From: an uncultured Eubacteriales bacterium
GTDB lineage: Bacteria; Bacillota; Clostridia; UMGS1810
Direction: 5' to 3'
Length of the DNA stretch: 22,258 bases
NCBI GenBank assembly: GCA_900555295.1
Contig: USKN01000008.1
Location: 1 to 22,258, forward strand
Positions 1 to 8,204 of the stretch are shown piece by piece; positions within the stretch are counted from its first letter, which is position 1, and every line of letters begins with the position of its first letter. The notes beneath the pieces were generated by a model. The model made no database searches and was not told the origin of the DNA. It saw nothing but the letters and a program-made list of their open reading frames with translations. Made by a program: the position numbers and the translations under genes.

Positions 1-1599
1 GCGATAGCGGGCGCGGAGCACCGGTTTTTCGATTTTGCCGGTGGGGTTGCGCGGGACGTCGGCGAAAATGATTTTGCGCGGGCGCTTGTATCGCGGCAAT
101 TCCTGGCAGAATTCGTTGATTTCGGCCTCGGTTGCGGTCTCCCCCGGTTTCAATTCGATGATTGCGGCGGCAATTTCGCCCAAACGTGCGTCGGGCAGGC
201 CTATTACCGCAACATCTTTTATTTTATCGTGTTTTCTTAAAAAGTCTTCTATCTGTACGGGGTACAGGTTTTCACCGCCCGAAATGATAACGTCCTTTTT
301 GCGGTCTACCAAATATATAAATCCGTCCTCGTCCTCCATTGCCATATCGCCCGTATAAAGCCAGCCGTTTTCCAACACTTCAGCCGTTGCTTTTTCATCT
401 TTGTAATAGCAATTCATAACGCCCGGGCCTTTTACGGCAAGCTCGCCCACTTCGCCTTGCTTTACGGGTGTGCGGTCGGAATTTACTATTTTTGTACTCC
501 ATCCAAATCCCGCTTTTCCTATTGCGCCTACCTTTTCAACATTATCCACACCCAAATGAACACATCCCGGCCCAATTGACTCCGAAAGGCCGTAGTTTGT
601 GTCGTACTTATGGTTTGGAAAATGTGTAAGCCAGCGTTTAATAAGGCTTTTTGGCACGGGCTGCGCGCCTATGTGCATAAGCCGCCAAGCCGATAGGTCA
701 TAGTCTTTTAAATTAATATCGCCGCGGTCTATAGCGTCGAGTATATCCTGTGCCCAGGGTACAAGCAGCCACACAATGGTGCATTTTTCCTCCGACGCGG
801 CTTTTAAAATCCACTCGGGTTTAACTCCTTTTAAAAGCACTGCCTTTCCGCCTACAAGAAACGAGCCGAACCAATGCATTTTTGCGCCCGTATGGTAGAG
901 CGGAGGTATACATAAAAATACATCATCTTTTGTTTGCCCGTGGTGAGCCTGTTCGGTACGTGCCGCGTGCATAAGCGACATATGATTATGCACTATCGCC
1001 TTTGGAAAACCCGTTGTACCCGACGAAAAATAGATTGCGGCTTCATCATCATCGTGCAGCGTAATTTCGGGCGCACGCTGTGAGCAGTATGTAACAAGTT
1101 CGTCATAGCTTTCGGCAAATGTGGGGCAGTCCTCACCCAAATAAAACCAAGCTTTTATACGTGGTATTGTGTCGCATATTTCTTCAACACGTCCTATAAA
1201 TTCGGGTCCGAAAATAATAGCGTCCGCGTCTGCAAGTTTAAGACAGTATTTAATTTCATCTGCCGTATAACGGTAGTTAAGCGGTACCGCAAGCGCGCCC
1301 GTTTTGAGTATGCCAAAATATATGGGCAGCCACTCTATGCAGTTCATAAGCAAAATTGCAACCTTATCGCCCTTTTTTATTCCGCGTGTGAGCAGCAAAT
1401 TTGCAAAACGGTTTGCTTTTTTATTAAATCCGCTCCAGGTAATTTCTTGACGGTACGCTTCGTTGGGACTTGCCTCTATGAGCGAATATTCTCGCCAAGT
1501 CATTCTTTCGGGTTTTTCGTTTTTGGGATTTATTTCAACCAAACAGACATCGTTTGGGTAAAAATCCGCATTTTTTGTTAAAATTTCTGTAATAGGCAT
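1..1599 (-). CDS. Acyl-CoA synthetase / AMP-forming acid-CoA ligase (3' end cut by window)
   Basis: An ANL-superfamily adenylating enzyme that would activate a carboxylic acid to an acyl-AMP and then to the CoA thioester in the cytoplasm. I translated 533 codons from ATG 1599 to the window edge. It carries the P-loop-like A3 motif YFSSGTTGFPKA, an A5 motif YGLSES, the A7 motif GWLYTGDMA, the hinge region DRKKDVIISGGENLYP and, close to the edge, the catalytic-lysine motif NPTGKIEK. Only a few C-terminal residues should be missing. The start is fixed by AAGGAGAG about 8 nt upstream. The overall pattern is that of medium/long-chain FadD-type or aryl-acid CoA ligases; the substrate cannot be read from sequence. 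It is the first gene after a T-box terminator, which is unusual for this family and hints at a link to amino-acid (perhaps aromatic) metabolism. Confidence 0.93.
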   Translation of the reverse strand, partial: MPITEILTKNADFYPNDVCLVEINPKNEKPERMTWREYSLIEASPNEAYRQEITWSGFNKKANRFANLLLTRGIKKGDKVAILLMNCIEWLPIYFGILKTGALAVPLNYRYTADEIKYCLKLADADAIIFGPEFIGRVEEICDTIPRIKAWFYLGEDCPTFAESYDELVTYCSQRAPEITLHDDDEAAIYFSSGTTGFPKAIVHNHMSLMHAARTEQAHHGQTKDDVFLCIPPLYHTGAKMHWFGSFLVGGKAVLLKGVKPEWILKAASEEKCTIVWLLVPWAQDILDAIDRGDINLKDYDLSAWRLMHIGAQPVPKSLIKRWLTHFPNHKYDTNYGLSESIGPGCVHLGVDNVEKVGAIGKAGFGWSTKIVNSDRTPVKQGEVGELAVKGPGVMNCYYKDEKATAEVLENGWLYTGDMAMEDEDGFIYLVDRKKDVIISGGENLYPVQIEDFLRKHDKIKDVAVIGLPDARLGEIAAAIIELKPGETATEAEINEFCQELPRYKRPRKIIFADVPRNPTGKIEKPVLRARYR

Positions 1600-1640
1600 T
1601 TTTTTCTCTCCTTTTTTATTTCAGGGTAAGTAAAAAGTAC

Positions 1641-1672
1641 AAAAAAATCCCCTGTATTTAAAAATACAGAGG
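1641..1672 (-). terminator. T-box intrinsic terminator
   Basis: CCTCTGTATTT pairs with AAATACAGGGG and is followed by a seven-base T run. The left arm overlaps CCTC of the antiterminator, so the two folds exclude each other. It ends about 40 nt before the acyl-CoA ligase start codon. Confidence 0.92.
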
Positions 1673-1948
1673 ACGGATAAGCAAACCTTTTTGTATTGCC
1701 TTTTTCCGTGGTACCACCTCAATTTACCGATACCTCGCGGCATACGGCCTTATCAGGTACATAAAAAATATATACCTTATTGCTGTAACGGGCACACCCG
1801 TTGCGTCCTACTTAATGAGCAAATATATGCCAAAGTTCAGCGCACAGCTCGCAAAATGTATTCGGCATATTCTTATGCGTTGCCTCGCACCACCCGGCAA
1901 TTCTCTCCGCGCTCCGATATATGCTTACTTGTTTTTGGTCATCACCTT
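1641..1948 (-). promoter_or_regulatory. T-box riboswitch leader (tRNA-sensing), probable Tyr specifier UAC
   Basis: On the minus strand the conserved T-box core GAGGTGGTACCACGG lies at 1720-1706. Its antiterminator partner CCGTCCTC lies at about 1676-1669, and it overlaps the terminator hairpin that ends at 1641. Stem I shows the distal motif GGAGAGAATTGCCGGGTGG (about 1905-1887). The upper helix pairs GCATAT with ATATGC and brackets the specifier side. Directly after GAA (1863-1861) comes UAC (1860-1858) followed by A, which fits a tyrosine specifier. ACA, one base later, would be followed by U instead of the usual purine. Uncharged tRNA should pair with the specifier and the T-box bulge and allow readthrough into the acyl-CoA ligase. 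The T-box assignment is very secure; the specifier is my reading of the fold. Confidence 0.93.
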
Positions 1949-1960
1949 TTATTATATACT

Positions 1961-1989
1961 ATTATACTATTACAAATATTAAAAGTCAA
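1961..1989 (-). promoter_or_regulatory. Sigma-A-type promoter of the T-box transcript
   Basis: TTGACT (1989-1984) and TATAAT (1966-1961) are separated by exactly 17 bp. Transcription would begin near 1954, just upstream of stem I. Confidence 0.85.
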
Positions 1990-2043
1990 TATTTTTTTAC
2001 TTATTTTTTATGATTTAAAGTAATTTTTTACAGTTGATAGTTG

Positions 2044-2072
2044 TTGACAAGTGTGGATTTATGTGGTATAAT
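2044..2072 (+). promoter_or_regulatory. Consensus sigma-A promoter of the DeoR operon
   Basis: TTGACA (2044-2049), a 17-bp spacer and TATAAT (2067-2072) with an extended TGG just before it. The predicted start, near 2079, leaves only about 17 nt before the GTG start codon. It is divergent from the T-box promoter; their -35 boxes are about 55 bp apart. Confidence 0.87.
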
Positions 2073-2095
2073 TTGCAATTGTGAGGTGATTTGTT

Positions 2096-2851
2096 GTGCT
2101 TTTACAGGAACGGCAGCAATATATAGCAAAACAAATAGAAAAATACGGCGCCGTAACAACGGCAGAATTAATGAATAAATTTAATGTGTCGATTGAAACG
2201 GTGCGACGCGATTTAATTGTACTTGAAAATGAGGGGATTTTAAAAAAGGTACACGGCGGTGCGGTACGCAATCAGGCACCGAGTATATTTCGCGATTTAA
2301 ATGTGCGCAAAGAAGAACACGACATTCGAAAAAGTATGCTTGCAAAAACTGCGGTTAAAATGATTAACGAGGGCGATGTTGTGGGAATAGATACGGGAAG
2401 TACCGCAATATGCCTTGCGCACGAAATTAAAAAAACGTATGAAAAATTAACCGTTATTACACATTCTCTTGATGTATTTGAAATTTTATGCAATACGGGC
2501 AATAATGTAATATTGTGCGCAGGTACTTATATGCCGTCCGAGAGAAGTTTTTACGGAGTACACACAACTACTGTTATAGAGCGGCTTTTTATACCGAAAT
2601 TGTTTTTGTGTCCGTCGGCAATATCCATTAAATATGGTATTTGCGATTGGGTTGAAGAATTGCTTGCGGTACAAATGAGTATGATAAAGCGCTCCGATAA
2701 AGTTTACGTAATTGCCGACAGCAGTAAGTATGAAACAAAAGCGCTTATAAAAATAGATGATGTTTCACCGCGTTACACATTTATTACCGATAACGAATTG
2801 TCCGATACTGTAAAACAGCTGTATGCGGAAAACGGTATTAATGTAATATAA
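2096..2851 (+). CDS. DeoR-family transcriptional regulator
   Basis: A DNA-binding regulator of sugar or sugar-phosphate metabolism. The N-terminal 57 residues form the DeoR helix-turn-helix, including the recognition helix VSIETVRRDL and the hallmark GILKKVHGGA. The C-terminal DeoRC effector domain (about 75-235) shows DTGST near residue 100 and ADSSKYE near 206, positions that bind phosphorylated sugars in the family. At 251 aa it has the usual length. The GTG start is chosen because GAGGTGAT lies 6 nt upstream and the transcript should begin only a few bases earlier. It is the first gene of an operon with a phosphoesterase and an organophosphate-type permease, so it most likely represses these until a phosphorylated ligand is present. 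The ligand is not identifiable. Confidence 0.9.
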   Translation: MLLQERQQYIAKQIEKYGAVTTAELMNKFNVSIETVRRDLIVLENEGILKKVHGGAVRNQAPSIFRDLNVRKEEHDIRKSMLAKTAVKMINEGDVVGIDTGSTAICLAHEIKKTYEKLTVITHSLDVFEILCNTGNNVILCAGTYMPSERSFYGVHTTTVIERLFIPKLFLCPSAISIKYGICDWVEELLAVQMSMIKRSDKVYVIADSSKYETKALIKIDDVSPRYTFITDNELSDTVKQLYAENGINVI

Positions 2852-2877
2852 TTTTTAAAAAACAGGGGAGAGTAATT

Positions 2878-3876
2878 ATGGTACATACAAATAATATAAT
2901 TGAACTCAACAGAGATGTTGAACCGCTGATTGTACAGGGAAGTGCAAGCAGAACAAAATTTTTTAAAAGTAAATTTGACGATAAGTTTAAGCCCTTGCAG
3001 TTTGTGCATTTTTCGGACGTACACGCTGTGCTTGACTTGTGGAACCGTATGGTTGAATATGTTAATTATTATAAAGATTACATAGATTTTGCCGTACATA
3101 CGGGTGATTATTGCGGAGGTAATCAGGATATTTATGTTGATTTTTACAATTACGGAGCAAGATGCGACCGCCTTATATACAATTGCGTGGGAAATCACGA
3201 CACTTATAAAACGCGTAAATGGGTAAAAAACACAAAAGAGTCGGTATATAATTTGTTGTTTGCCGCTTGCCCGGCTGTTGATGTAAATTTTCTCGAATGT
3301 GATTATTCTATGACATATTATAAAGATTTTGACGATTCAAATATACGTATTATTGTGCTTGATTTATATTACGATACGGATTTGCAGTGCACTTGGCTTA
3401 AACAAGTATTGGATGACGCTAAACAAAAGGGATTGTGTGTAATTACCGCAATGCATGAGCCGTCCGATTTTGTAAACGATACATACGGCGTTACATTTCA
3501 TACAAAAAATGATTATGTATCTTTGTTGGGAAAATGCCCAAAAACACCTTTTGAAGATGTTATTGCCGAATTTATAAACGGCGGCGGATGTCATATATGC
3601 AATCTTGTGGGACACGAACATCACGATTTGTTTGGTTTAACGGACTCGGGTGTTTTAAACACGGCTGTTCCGAGTGCAACCGATTGGGACGGATGGTGCG
3701 ATGGAACAAGAAAGAAAGATACACGTACATACGACTGTTTTAATGTTGTAAGCGTTGACGTAAATTTGGGACTTTTAAGAATTGCACGTGTGGGAAATAA
3801 CCGTGACAATTTTTTCAGAAGTCAGCGTTCACTGTGTTTTGACTATATAAATAAAAAAGTTATTTATAACGATTAG
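2878..3876 (+). CDS. Calcineurin-like metallophosphoesterase, cytoplasmic
   Basis: A dimetal phosphoesterase of 332 aa. The metal-binding blocks are present in order: SDVHA (D47, H49), TGDYCGG (D77), GNHD (105-108), an MHEP histidine near 190 and GHEHHD (245-250). No signal peptide or membrane segment is visible, so it should act in the cytoplasm. The start has GGGGAG about 9 nt upstream. It lies 26 bases after the DeoR gene and 37 before the permease, clearly one transcription unit. Inference: it hydrolyses a phosphomonoester or diester brought in by the permease, in the way glycerophosphodiester or sugar-phosphate pathways work. The family is functionally broad, so no substrate is assigned. 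Confidence 0.88.
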   Translation: MVHTNNIIELNRDVEPLIVQGSASRTKFFKSKFDDKFKPLQFVHFSDVHAVLDLWNRMVEYVNYYKDYIDFAVHTGDYCGGNQDIYVDFYNYGARCDRLIYNCVGNHDTYKTRKWVKNTKESVYNLLFAACPAVDVNFLECDYSMTYYKDFDDSNIRIIVLDLYYDTDLQCTWLKQVLDDAKQKGLCVITAMHEPSDFVNDTYGVTFHTKNDYVSLLGKCPKTPFEDVIAEFINGGGCHICNLVGHEHHDLFGLTDSGVLNTAVPSATDWDGWCDGTRKKDTRTYDCFNVVSVDVNLGLLRIARVGNNRDNFFRSQRSLCFDYINKKVIYND

Positions 3877-3913
3877 CGGGCAAGAGAGATTTGGACCAAG
3901 GAGGAATTTTACA

Positions 3914-5107
3914 ATGAACAAAAAATCCGCAATGCATATAGCGGTACTTTTTGCGTTTACATATATGGTAAGCTATATGACAAGGATTAATTTTGGCGCT
4001 GTTATTTCGGAAATTGCGTCCGATACCGGTTATGCGCGCGCCGCACTTGCAACGGCTGTAACGGCAAGCTCGGTAACGTACGGTTTGGGTCAGCTTATAA
4101 GCGGAGTGTGCGCAGATAAATTTAAACCGAAAATGCTTTGCTTTATGGGGCTTATTGTGACGGCAATCGTTAATCTTTTGTTTCCGTTTTCAAAAAGCAC
4201 ATATACAATGGCGGTATTGTGGGGAATAAACGGTTTTGCGCAGGCTTTTATGTGGCCGCCTATGGTTAAGCTTATGAGCGAGCTTATGACGGAAGATGAA
4301 TACAAACACTCAACGGTTATTGTATCGTGGGGAAGCTCGGCAGGTACCATACTTATGTATTTGCTGTCGCCCGTTGCCATTGCCTTTTTGGGGTGGCGGA
4401 GCGTGTTTATAATTTGCGGTGCCGCCGCACTTATTATGTTGGGAATTTGGCAAAGGCTGTGTGTTGATGTTTCGCCGTGCGAAACGGCATCGTCAAAGGT
4501 AAAAGACGGGGGTAAAATTTTTACGCCTATGTTTATAATGATAATGCTTGCAATAGTATTGCAGGGTATGTTGCGTGACGGTATAACAACGTGGATGCCG
4601 TCGCTTATATCCGATACGTATCATTTGTCTAATGTTGTGTCTATATTTACGGGTGTGGCACTTCCCATATTTTCGGTAATATGTTTTCATCTTGCGGAGC
4701 GTTTATACAGGACAATACCAAATAACCCTGTAAAGTGTGCCGGAATGGTTTTCTTTTTGGGTACCGTATCGGCATTTGTACTGTATGTTTTATCGGGCAA
4801 AAATGCCGCTTTATCGGTATTTTTTTCGGCATTGCTTACAGGGTGTATGAACGGTGTAAACCTGCTTTTAATATGTATGGTGCCGCCTTTTTACAAAAAA
4901 AGCGGCGGTGTTGCAACTGTGTCGGGTATTTTAAACAGCTGTACATATATAGGAAGTTCAATATCAACGTACGGTATTGCGGTTATTTCGGATAAATTAG
5001 GCTGGAGTGCAACCATACTTACTTGGATAATTATTGCATTTTTGGGATGCGCGGTATGCTTTATGTGCACAAAACTGTGGAACGGTTTTTTGGCTGAAAA
5101 TAATTAA
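3914..5107 (+). CDS. MFS permease, organophosphate:phosphate antiporter (GlpT/UhpT)-like
   Basis: A 397-aa polytopic permease with about 12 hydrophobic segments. TM1 carries YMTRINFG, with Arg24 matching the phosphate-binding R45 region (RxN) of GlpT. The second half carries LRDGITTW, with Arg221 matching GlpT R269 in LRYGILDW. Having both arginines of the OPA family argues for transport of a phosphorylated organic anion in exchange for phosphate, but this is from remembered family motifs and not an alignment. A central loop (about 192-208) separates the two six-helix halves. AAGGAGG precedes the ATG. It is the last gene of the DeoR-phosphoesterase operon and is followed at once by an intrinsic terminator. 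The transported compound is unknown. Confidence 0.85.
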   Translation: MNKKSAMHIAVLFAFTYMVSYMTRINFGAVISEIASDTGYARAALATAVTASSVTYGLGQLISGVCADKFKPKMLCFMGLIVTAIVNLLFPFSKSTYTMAVLWGINGFAQAFMWPPMVKLMSELMTEDEYKHSTVIVSWGSSAGTILMYLLSPVAIAFLGWRSVFIICGAAALIMLGIWQRLCVDVSPCETASSKVKDGGKIFTPMFIMIMLAIVLQGMLRDGITTWMPSLISDTYHLSNVVSIFTGVALPIFSVICFHLAERLYRTIPNNPVKCAGMVFFLGTVSAFVLYVLSGKNAALSVFFSALLTGCMNGVNLLLICMVPPFYKKSGGVATVSGILNSCTYIGSSISTYGIAVISDKLGWSATILTWIIIAFLGCAVCFMCTKLWNGFLAENN

Positions 5108-5115
5108 ATACAAAA

Positions 5116-5150
5116 AACAATTCGTATAAAAATATACGGGTTGTTTTTTT
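5116..5150 (+). terminator. Intrinsic terminator of the DeoR-permease operon
   Basis: AACAATTCGTATA pairs with TATACGGGTTGTT across an AAAA loop, with two G-T pairs, and is followed by a T run. A second small inverted repeat, GAGGAC/GTCCTC, follows at 5154-5177. Confidence 0.85.
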
Positions 5151-5222
5151 ATTTGAGGACATAATATTACAGTCCTCCAAAATAAAATAACAATCCGTGC
5201 AATAAATTATTGCAAATGTATA

Positions 5223-5251
5223 TTGCCAATTTGCCCAAATTTTGATAAAAT
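5223..5251 (+). promoter_or_regulatory. Promoter of the CHR transporter-kinase operon
   Basis: TTGCCA (5223-5228), a 17-bp spacer and TAAAAT (5246-5251). The start would be near 5258, just ahead of AAAAGGAGA. Confidence 0.65.
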
Positions 5252-5284
5252 TATTTTGCAGTAAAATAAAAGGAGATTTTGTTT

Positions 5285-5842
5285 ATGAAAGAGATAATAC
5301 AGCTTTTTTGTGCTTTTGCCAAAATAGGCGCTGTAACGTTTGGGGGCGGTTATGCAATGCTTCCCATACTTCAACGTGACATTGTAAACAAGTACGGTTG
5401 GGCAACCGATAATGAGATTATGGATTATTTTGCCATAGGTCAATGTACACCGGGAGTTATTGCGGTAAATACCGCAACGTTTATAGGCTACAAGCGAAAG
5501 AAAATAGCGGGCGGTATATTTGCAACATTGGGCGTTGTGTTTCCGTCGATAGTTATTATATCGGTAATTGCGGCATTTGTTAAAAATTATGCCGATATTG
5601 AGGTGGTAAAATATGCATTTAACGGCATACGCGTTTGTGTTTGCGTGCTTATTTTTAATGCCGTGTTAAAGCTTGCAAAAGGCTCGCTTGTTGATAAATG
5701 GGCGTATATTATTTTTGCGGCGGTGTTTGTTTTGTCGGTATTTTTAAATGTTTCGGCGGCTTGGCTTGTTATAGGCGCGGGCTTTACGGGATATGTTATT
5801 AAACGTTTAACAAAGGAGGCAAAAGGAGATGCTGTTGATTAA
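5285..5842 (+). CDS. Chromate-transport (CHR) family protein, subunit 1
   Basis: A half-size CHR domain protein (185 aa from ATG 5285). It has the CHR signatures FGGGYAMLP near the N terminus and TPGVIAVNTATFIGY near residue 55, followed by several membrane helices. Short-chain CHR proteins occur as adjacent pairs that together form the antiparallel equivalent of one long ChrA transporter. The next gene is the other half. A TTG two codons upstream is also in frame, but ATG 5285 is better spaced from AGGAGA (5271-5276). Known members export chromate by analogy with sulfate, but many clostridial homologues have no tested substrate, so chromate should not be taken as proven. Confidence 0.88.
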   Translation: MKEIIQLFCAFAKIGAVTFGGGYAMLPILQRDIVNKYGWATDNEIMDYFAIGQCTPGVIAVNTATFIGYKRKKIAGGIFATLGVVFPSIVIISVIAAFVKNYADIEVVKYAFNGIRVCVCVLIFNAVLKLAKGSLVDKWAYIIFAAVFVLSVFLNVSAAWLVIGAGFTGYVIKRLTKEAKGDAVD

Positions 5843-6374
5843 TATATATTTGGCGTTTTTAAAAATAGGGCTTTTGGCAGTCGGCGGCGGTCTTGCAACG
5901 CTTCCGTTTTTGTATGAGCTTGCAAACAAGTGCGATTGGCTTACAATAGCCGATATATCAAACCTTGTGGCAATATCCGAGTCAACTCCCGGGCCGCTCG
6001 GTATTAATATGGCAACATATGTGGGCTTTTTAAACTCGGGCATTATAGGCTCGGTTACGGCAACGCTCGGGCTTATAACGCCGTCAATAATAATTATAAT
6101 TATTATTGCGGGCGTACTCGATAAATTTAAAAACAGCACAACCGTAAAAAATATTTTTTACGGACTGCGCTCCGCGTCAACGGCGCTTATTGCGGTTGCG
6201 GGGCTTGGTGTGGCACGTCTTGCTTTTTTCGACACAAAAATGACGTCGTTTTTTTGGCAGGGTGCTTGTCTTGCGGTGGTTTTGCTTGTTTGCACAAGAA
6301 AGCTTAAATGGCACCCCGTTGCATTTATTGCCATATCGGCGGTTGTAGGAATAATATTTAAATTTAATATTTAA
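5829..6374 (+). CDS. Chromate-transport (CHR) family protein, subunit 2
   Basis: Second half-size CHR protein, 181 aa. It repeats the family signature as AVGGGLATLPF near residue 17 and STPGPLGINMATYVG near residue 53. It starts inside the end of the first subunit gene (14-base overlap) behind AAAGGAG, so translation is probably coupled and the two proteins made in equal amounts. The hydrophobic profile suggests six or so membrane helices. The pair lies upstream of a sensor kinase with only 20 bases between, suggesting one transcript. Confidence 0.88.
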   Translation: MLLINIYLAFLKIGLLAVGGGLATLPFLYELANKCDWLTIADISNLVAISESTPGPLGINMATYVGFLNSGIIGSVTATLGLITPSIIIIIIIAGVLDKFKNSTTVKNIFYGLRSASTALIAVAGLGVARLAFFDTKMTSFFWQGACLAVVLLVCTRKLKWHPVAFIAISAVVGIIFKFNI

Positions 6375-6394
6375 AAGTATTTGGAGGCGCACAA

Positions 6395-7447
6395 ATGAAC
6401 GGTACAAAAATTGTTTTAAAAGATATTGCGGTAACCGTTTTAATTATTGCTATGTGTTTTGCGCTGTGTCTTGCAATACACAATGTATTTGACGGTGTGT
6501 CGGTAATACCGGCTGTGTTTATTCTCGGCGCGTTTTTAACATCGGTATTAACGCACGGTTATATATACGGTATTATGTCGGCGGCGGTAAGCGTGTTTGC
6601 GGTAAATTACGCATTTACGTTTCCGTTTTTCAGGTTTAATTTTACCATTACCGAAAATCTTGTTTCGGCTGTTATTATGATTATAATTGCAAGTATTACC
6701 TGTGCGCTTACAACAAAAATAAAAAAACAAGAGGCAATAAAAAATGAAAGCAAAAAAGAGAGAATGCGCGCAAATCTTTTGCGTGCCGTATCACACGATT
6801 TAAGAACACCTCTTACGGCGATTTACGGTTCTGCCTCGGCGCTTATAGATAGTGAGGACAGCTTTGACCAAAAACAAAAGCGTAAAATGATAGAGGGTAT
6901 ATGCCAGGAGGCACAATGGCTGTCACGTATGGTGGAAAACTTGCTTTCAATAACAAGGCTGGGCGGCGGAAGTGTAAAAATAATAAAAAAGCCGACGGCA
7001 CTTGACGAGCTTATAGACTCGGTGCTGTTAAAATTTGCAAAACACTATCCCGATTGCGAGGTAGATATAAATATACCCGACGATTTTATAATAATACCTA
7101 TGGACGCTCTCTTAATTCAGCAAGTGCTTGTAAACATACTCGAAAATGCCGTGCAGCACGCATCGGGTATGACAAAACTTTGTCTGGATGTACATATTGA
7201 CGGTAAAAAAGCTGTATTTGAAATTAAAGACAACGGTGCGGGCATACCCAAAGATAAACTTGCAAATTTATTTTCGGGCGCGGGGAGTGCCGAATATAAT
7301 TCGTCGGACAGTAAAAAAAGAAACTCGGGCATAGGTCTTTCGGTGTGCAAAACAATAATAAGCGCACATAACGGAAATATTTATGCCGAAAACGCAAAGG
7401 ACGGCGGAGCTGTATTTTGCTTTACGCTTGATTTGGAAGATGAATAA
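6395..7447 (+). CDS. Orphan sensor histidine kinase with DUF4118 (KdpD-like) membrane domain
   Basis: A 350-aa membrane kinase. The first 110 residues hold four hydrophobic helices in the DUF4118 arrangement found in KdpD. HisKA follows with SHDLRTPLTAI (phospho-accepting H134). The ATPase part has the N box NILENAVQHA (from N247), DNGAGIP and the G2 box SGIGLSVCK. It lacks the KdpD N-terminal sensor and USP domains, so it corresponds only to the KdpD C-terminal half. GGAGG lies 10 nt before the ATG. No response regulator is found in the window, on either side, so it must signal to a partner encoded elsewhere. Position after the CHR pair suggests it senses something related to that transporter's substrate; this is inference. 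Confidence 0.9.
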   Translation: MNGTKIVLKDIAVTVLIIAMCFALCLAIHNVFDGVSVIPAVFILGAFLTSVLTHGYIYGIMSAAVSVFAVNYAFTFPFFRFNFTITENLVSAVIMIIIASITCALTTKIKKQEAIKNESKKERMRANLLRAVSHDLRTPLTAIYGSASALIDSEDSFDQKQKRKMIEGICQEAQWLSRMVENLLSITRLGGGSVKIIKKPTALDELIDSVLLKFAKHYPDCEVDINIPDDFIIIPMDALLIQQVLVNILENAVQHASGMTKLCLDVHIDGKKAVFEIKDNGAGIPKDKLANLFSGAGSAEYNSSDSKKRNSGIGLSVCKTIISAHNGNIYAENAKDGGAVFCFTLDLEDE

Positions 7448-7517
7448 AAAATAAAAATATATAAATCGTAAAAGAAAAATTTACATTGATATGCAAATTA
7501 TAAAAACGGTGATTTAA

Positions 7518-8198
7518 ATGGATTTATCTGTAATAGTACCGGCTTATAATGAGCAAAATCAAATAAAAAATACTGTTGATAATTTAAAACAAATTTCAAA
7601 GCTTGCCTGCCTTGACGGTATTGAATGTGAAATAATAGTAATAAACGACGGGTCTACCGATAACACGGGCAAAATACTGTCGGGCATAAGCGGTATAAAT
7701 TTAATAAATTGCAAAAACAACAACGGTAAAGGTTATGCGGTAAAGTGCGGTCTTGAAAACCTGCGCGGCAATACTGCGGCAATGTTTGATGCCGATATGG
7801 CATACGAACCGCATAATTTGATTTCGGCATACAAAAAAATGCAGGGCTGCGGTGCGGTATTTGGCAAAAGAGTTGAACGCGGAGAGTACCCCGTATACAG
7901 GTATGCGCTTTCAAACGTATTCCGTGCCGCGTCGGGTATAATTTTAAAAACATACGGTATAGACGCACAGTGCGGTTTTAAGCTTATAAAAACAGACGTA
8001 TACAAAAAAATCAAAAAATATCTTACCGCAAACGATTTTTGCCTTGATATACAAATTGCATATTATATAAAAAAATTAAATATTCCGTACATTAATTATC
8101 CCGTACGGGTTTTATCTCATTCTCCGTCGGACGTACGCGCGGTACACGACGGTGTATGTTTGCTTAAAGAGCTAATATCTTTATCACGTCAAAAATAG
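7518..8198 (+). CDS. GT2 glycosyltransferase, dolichyl/polyprenyl-phosphate sugar synthase-like
   Basis: A 226-aa GT-A fold enzyme. It shows VIVPAYNE at the N terminus, INDGSTDNTG (nucleotide site), the NGKGYAVKCG block and DADMAYEP as the DXD-type metal site near residue 92. A later AQCGFKL block and the absence of a C-terminal membrane domain match compact DPM/DPG synthases, which move mannose or glucose from a nucleotide sugar to a polyprenyl phosphate. The initiation region is weak (CGGTGAT before ATG 7518), and 70 bases separate it from the kinase gene, so it may begin a new unit. The following membrane protein begins 6 bases after its stop codon, consistent with a donor-synthase and acceptor-transferase pair. 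Confidence 0.88.
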   Translation: MDLSVIVPAYNEQNQIKNTVDNLKQISKLACLDGIECEIIVINDGSTDNTGKILSGISGINLINCKNNNGKGYAVKCGLENLRGNTAAMFDADMAYEPHNLISAYKKMQGCGAVFGKRVERGEYPVYRYALSNVFRAASGIILKTYGIDAQCGFKLIKTDVYKKIKKYLTANDFCLDIQIAYYIKKLNIPYINYPVRVLSHSPSDVRAVHDGVCLLKELISLSRQK

Positions 8199-8204
8199 CG
8201 TATT

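Noticed and set aside
1691..2023. Plus-strand reading frame of 110 codons
   Set aside because: It lies entirely across the T-box leader on the other strand, has no ribosome binding site and no recognisable protein features.
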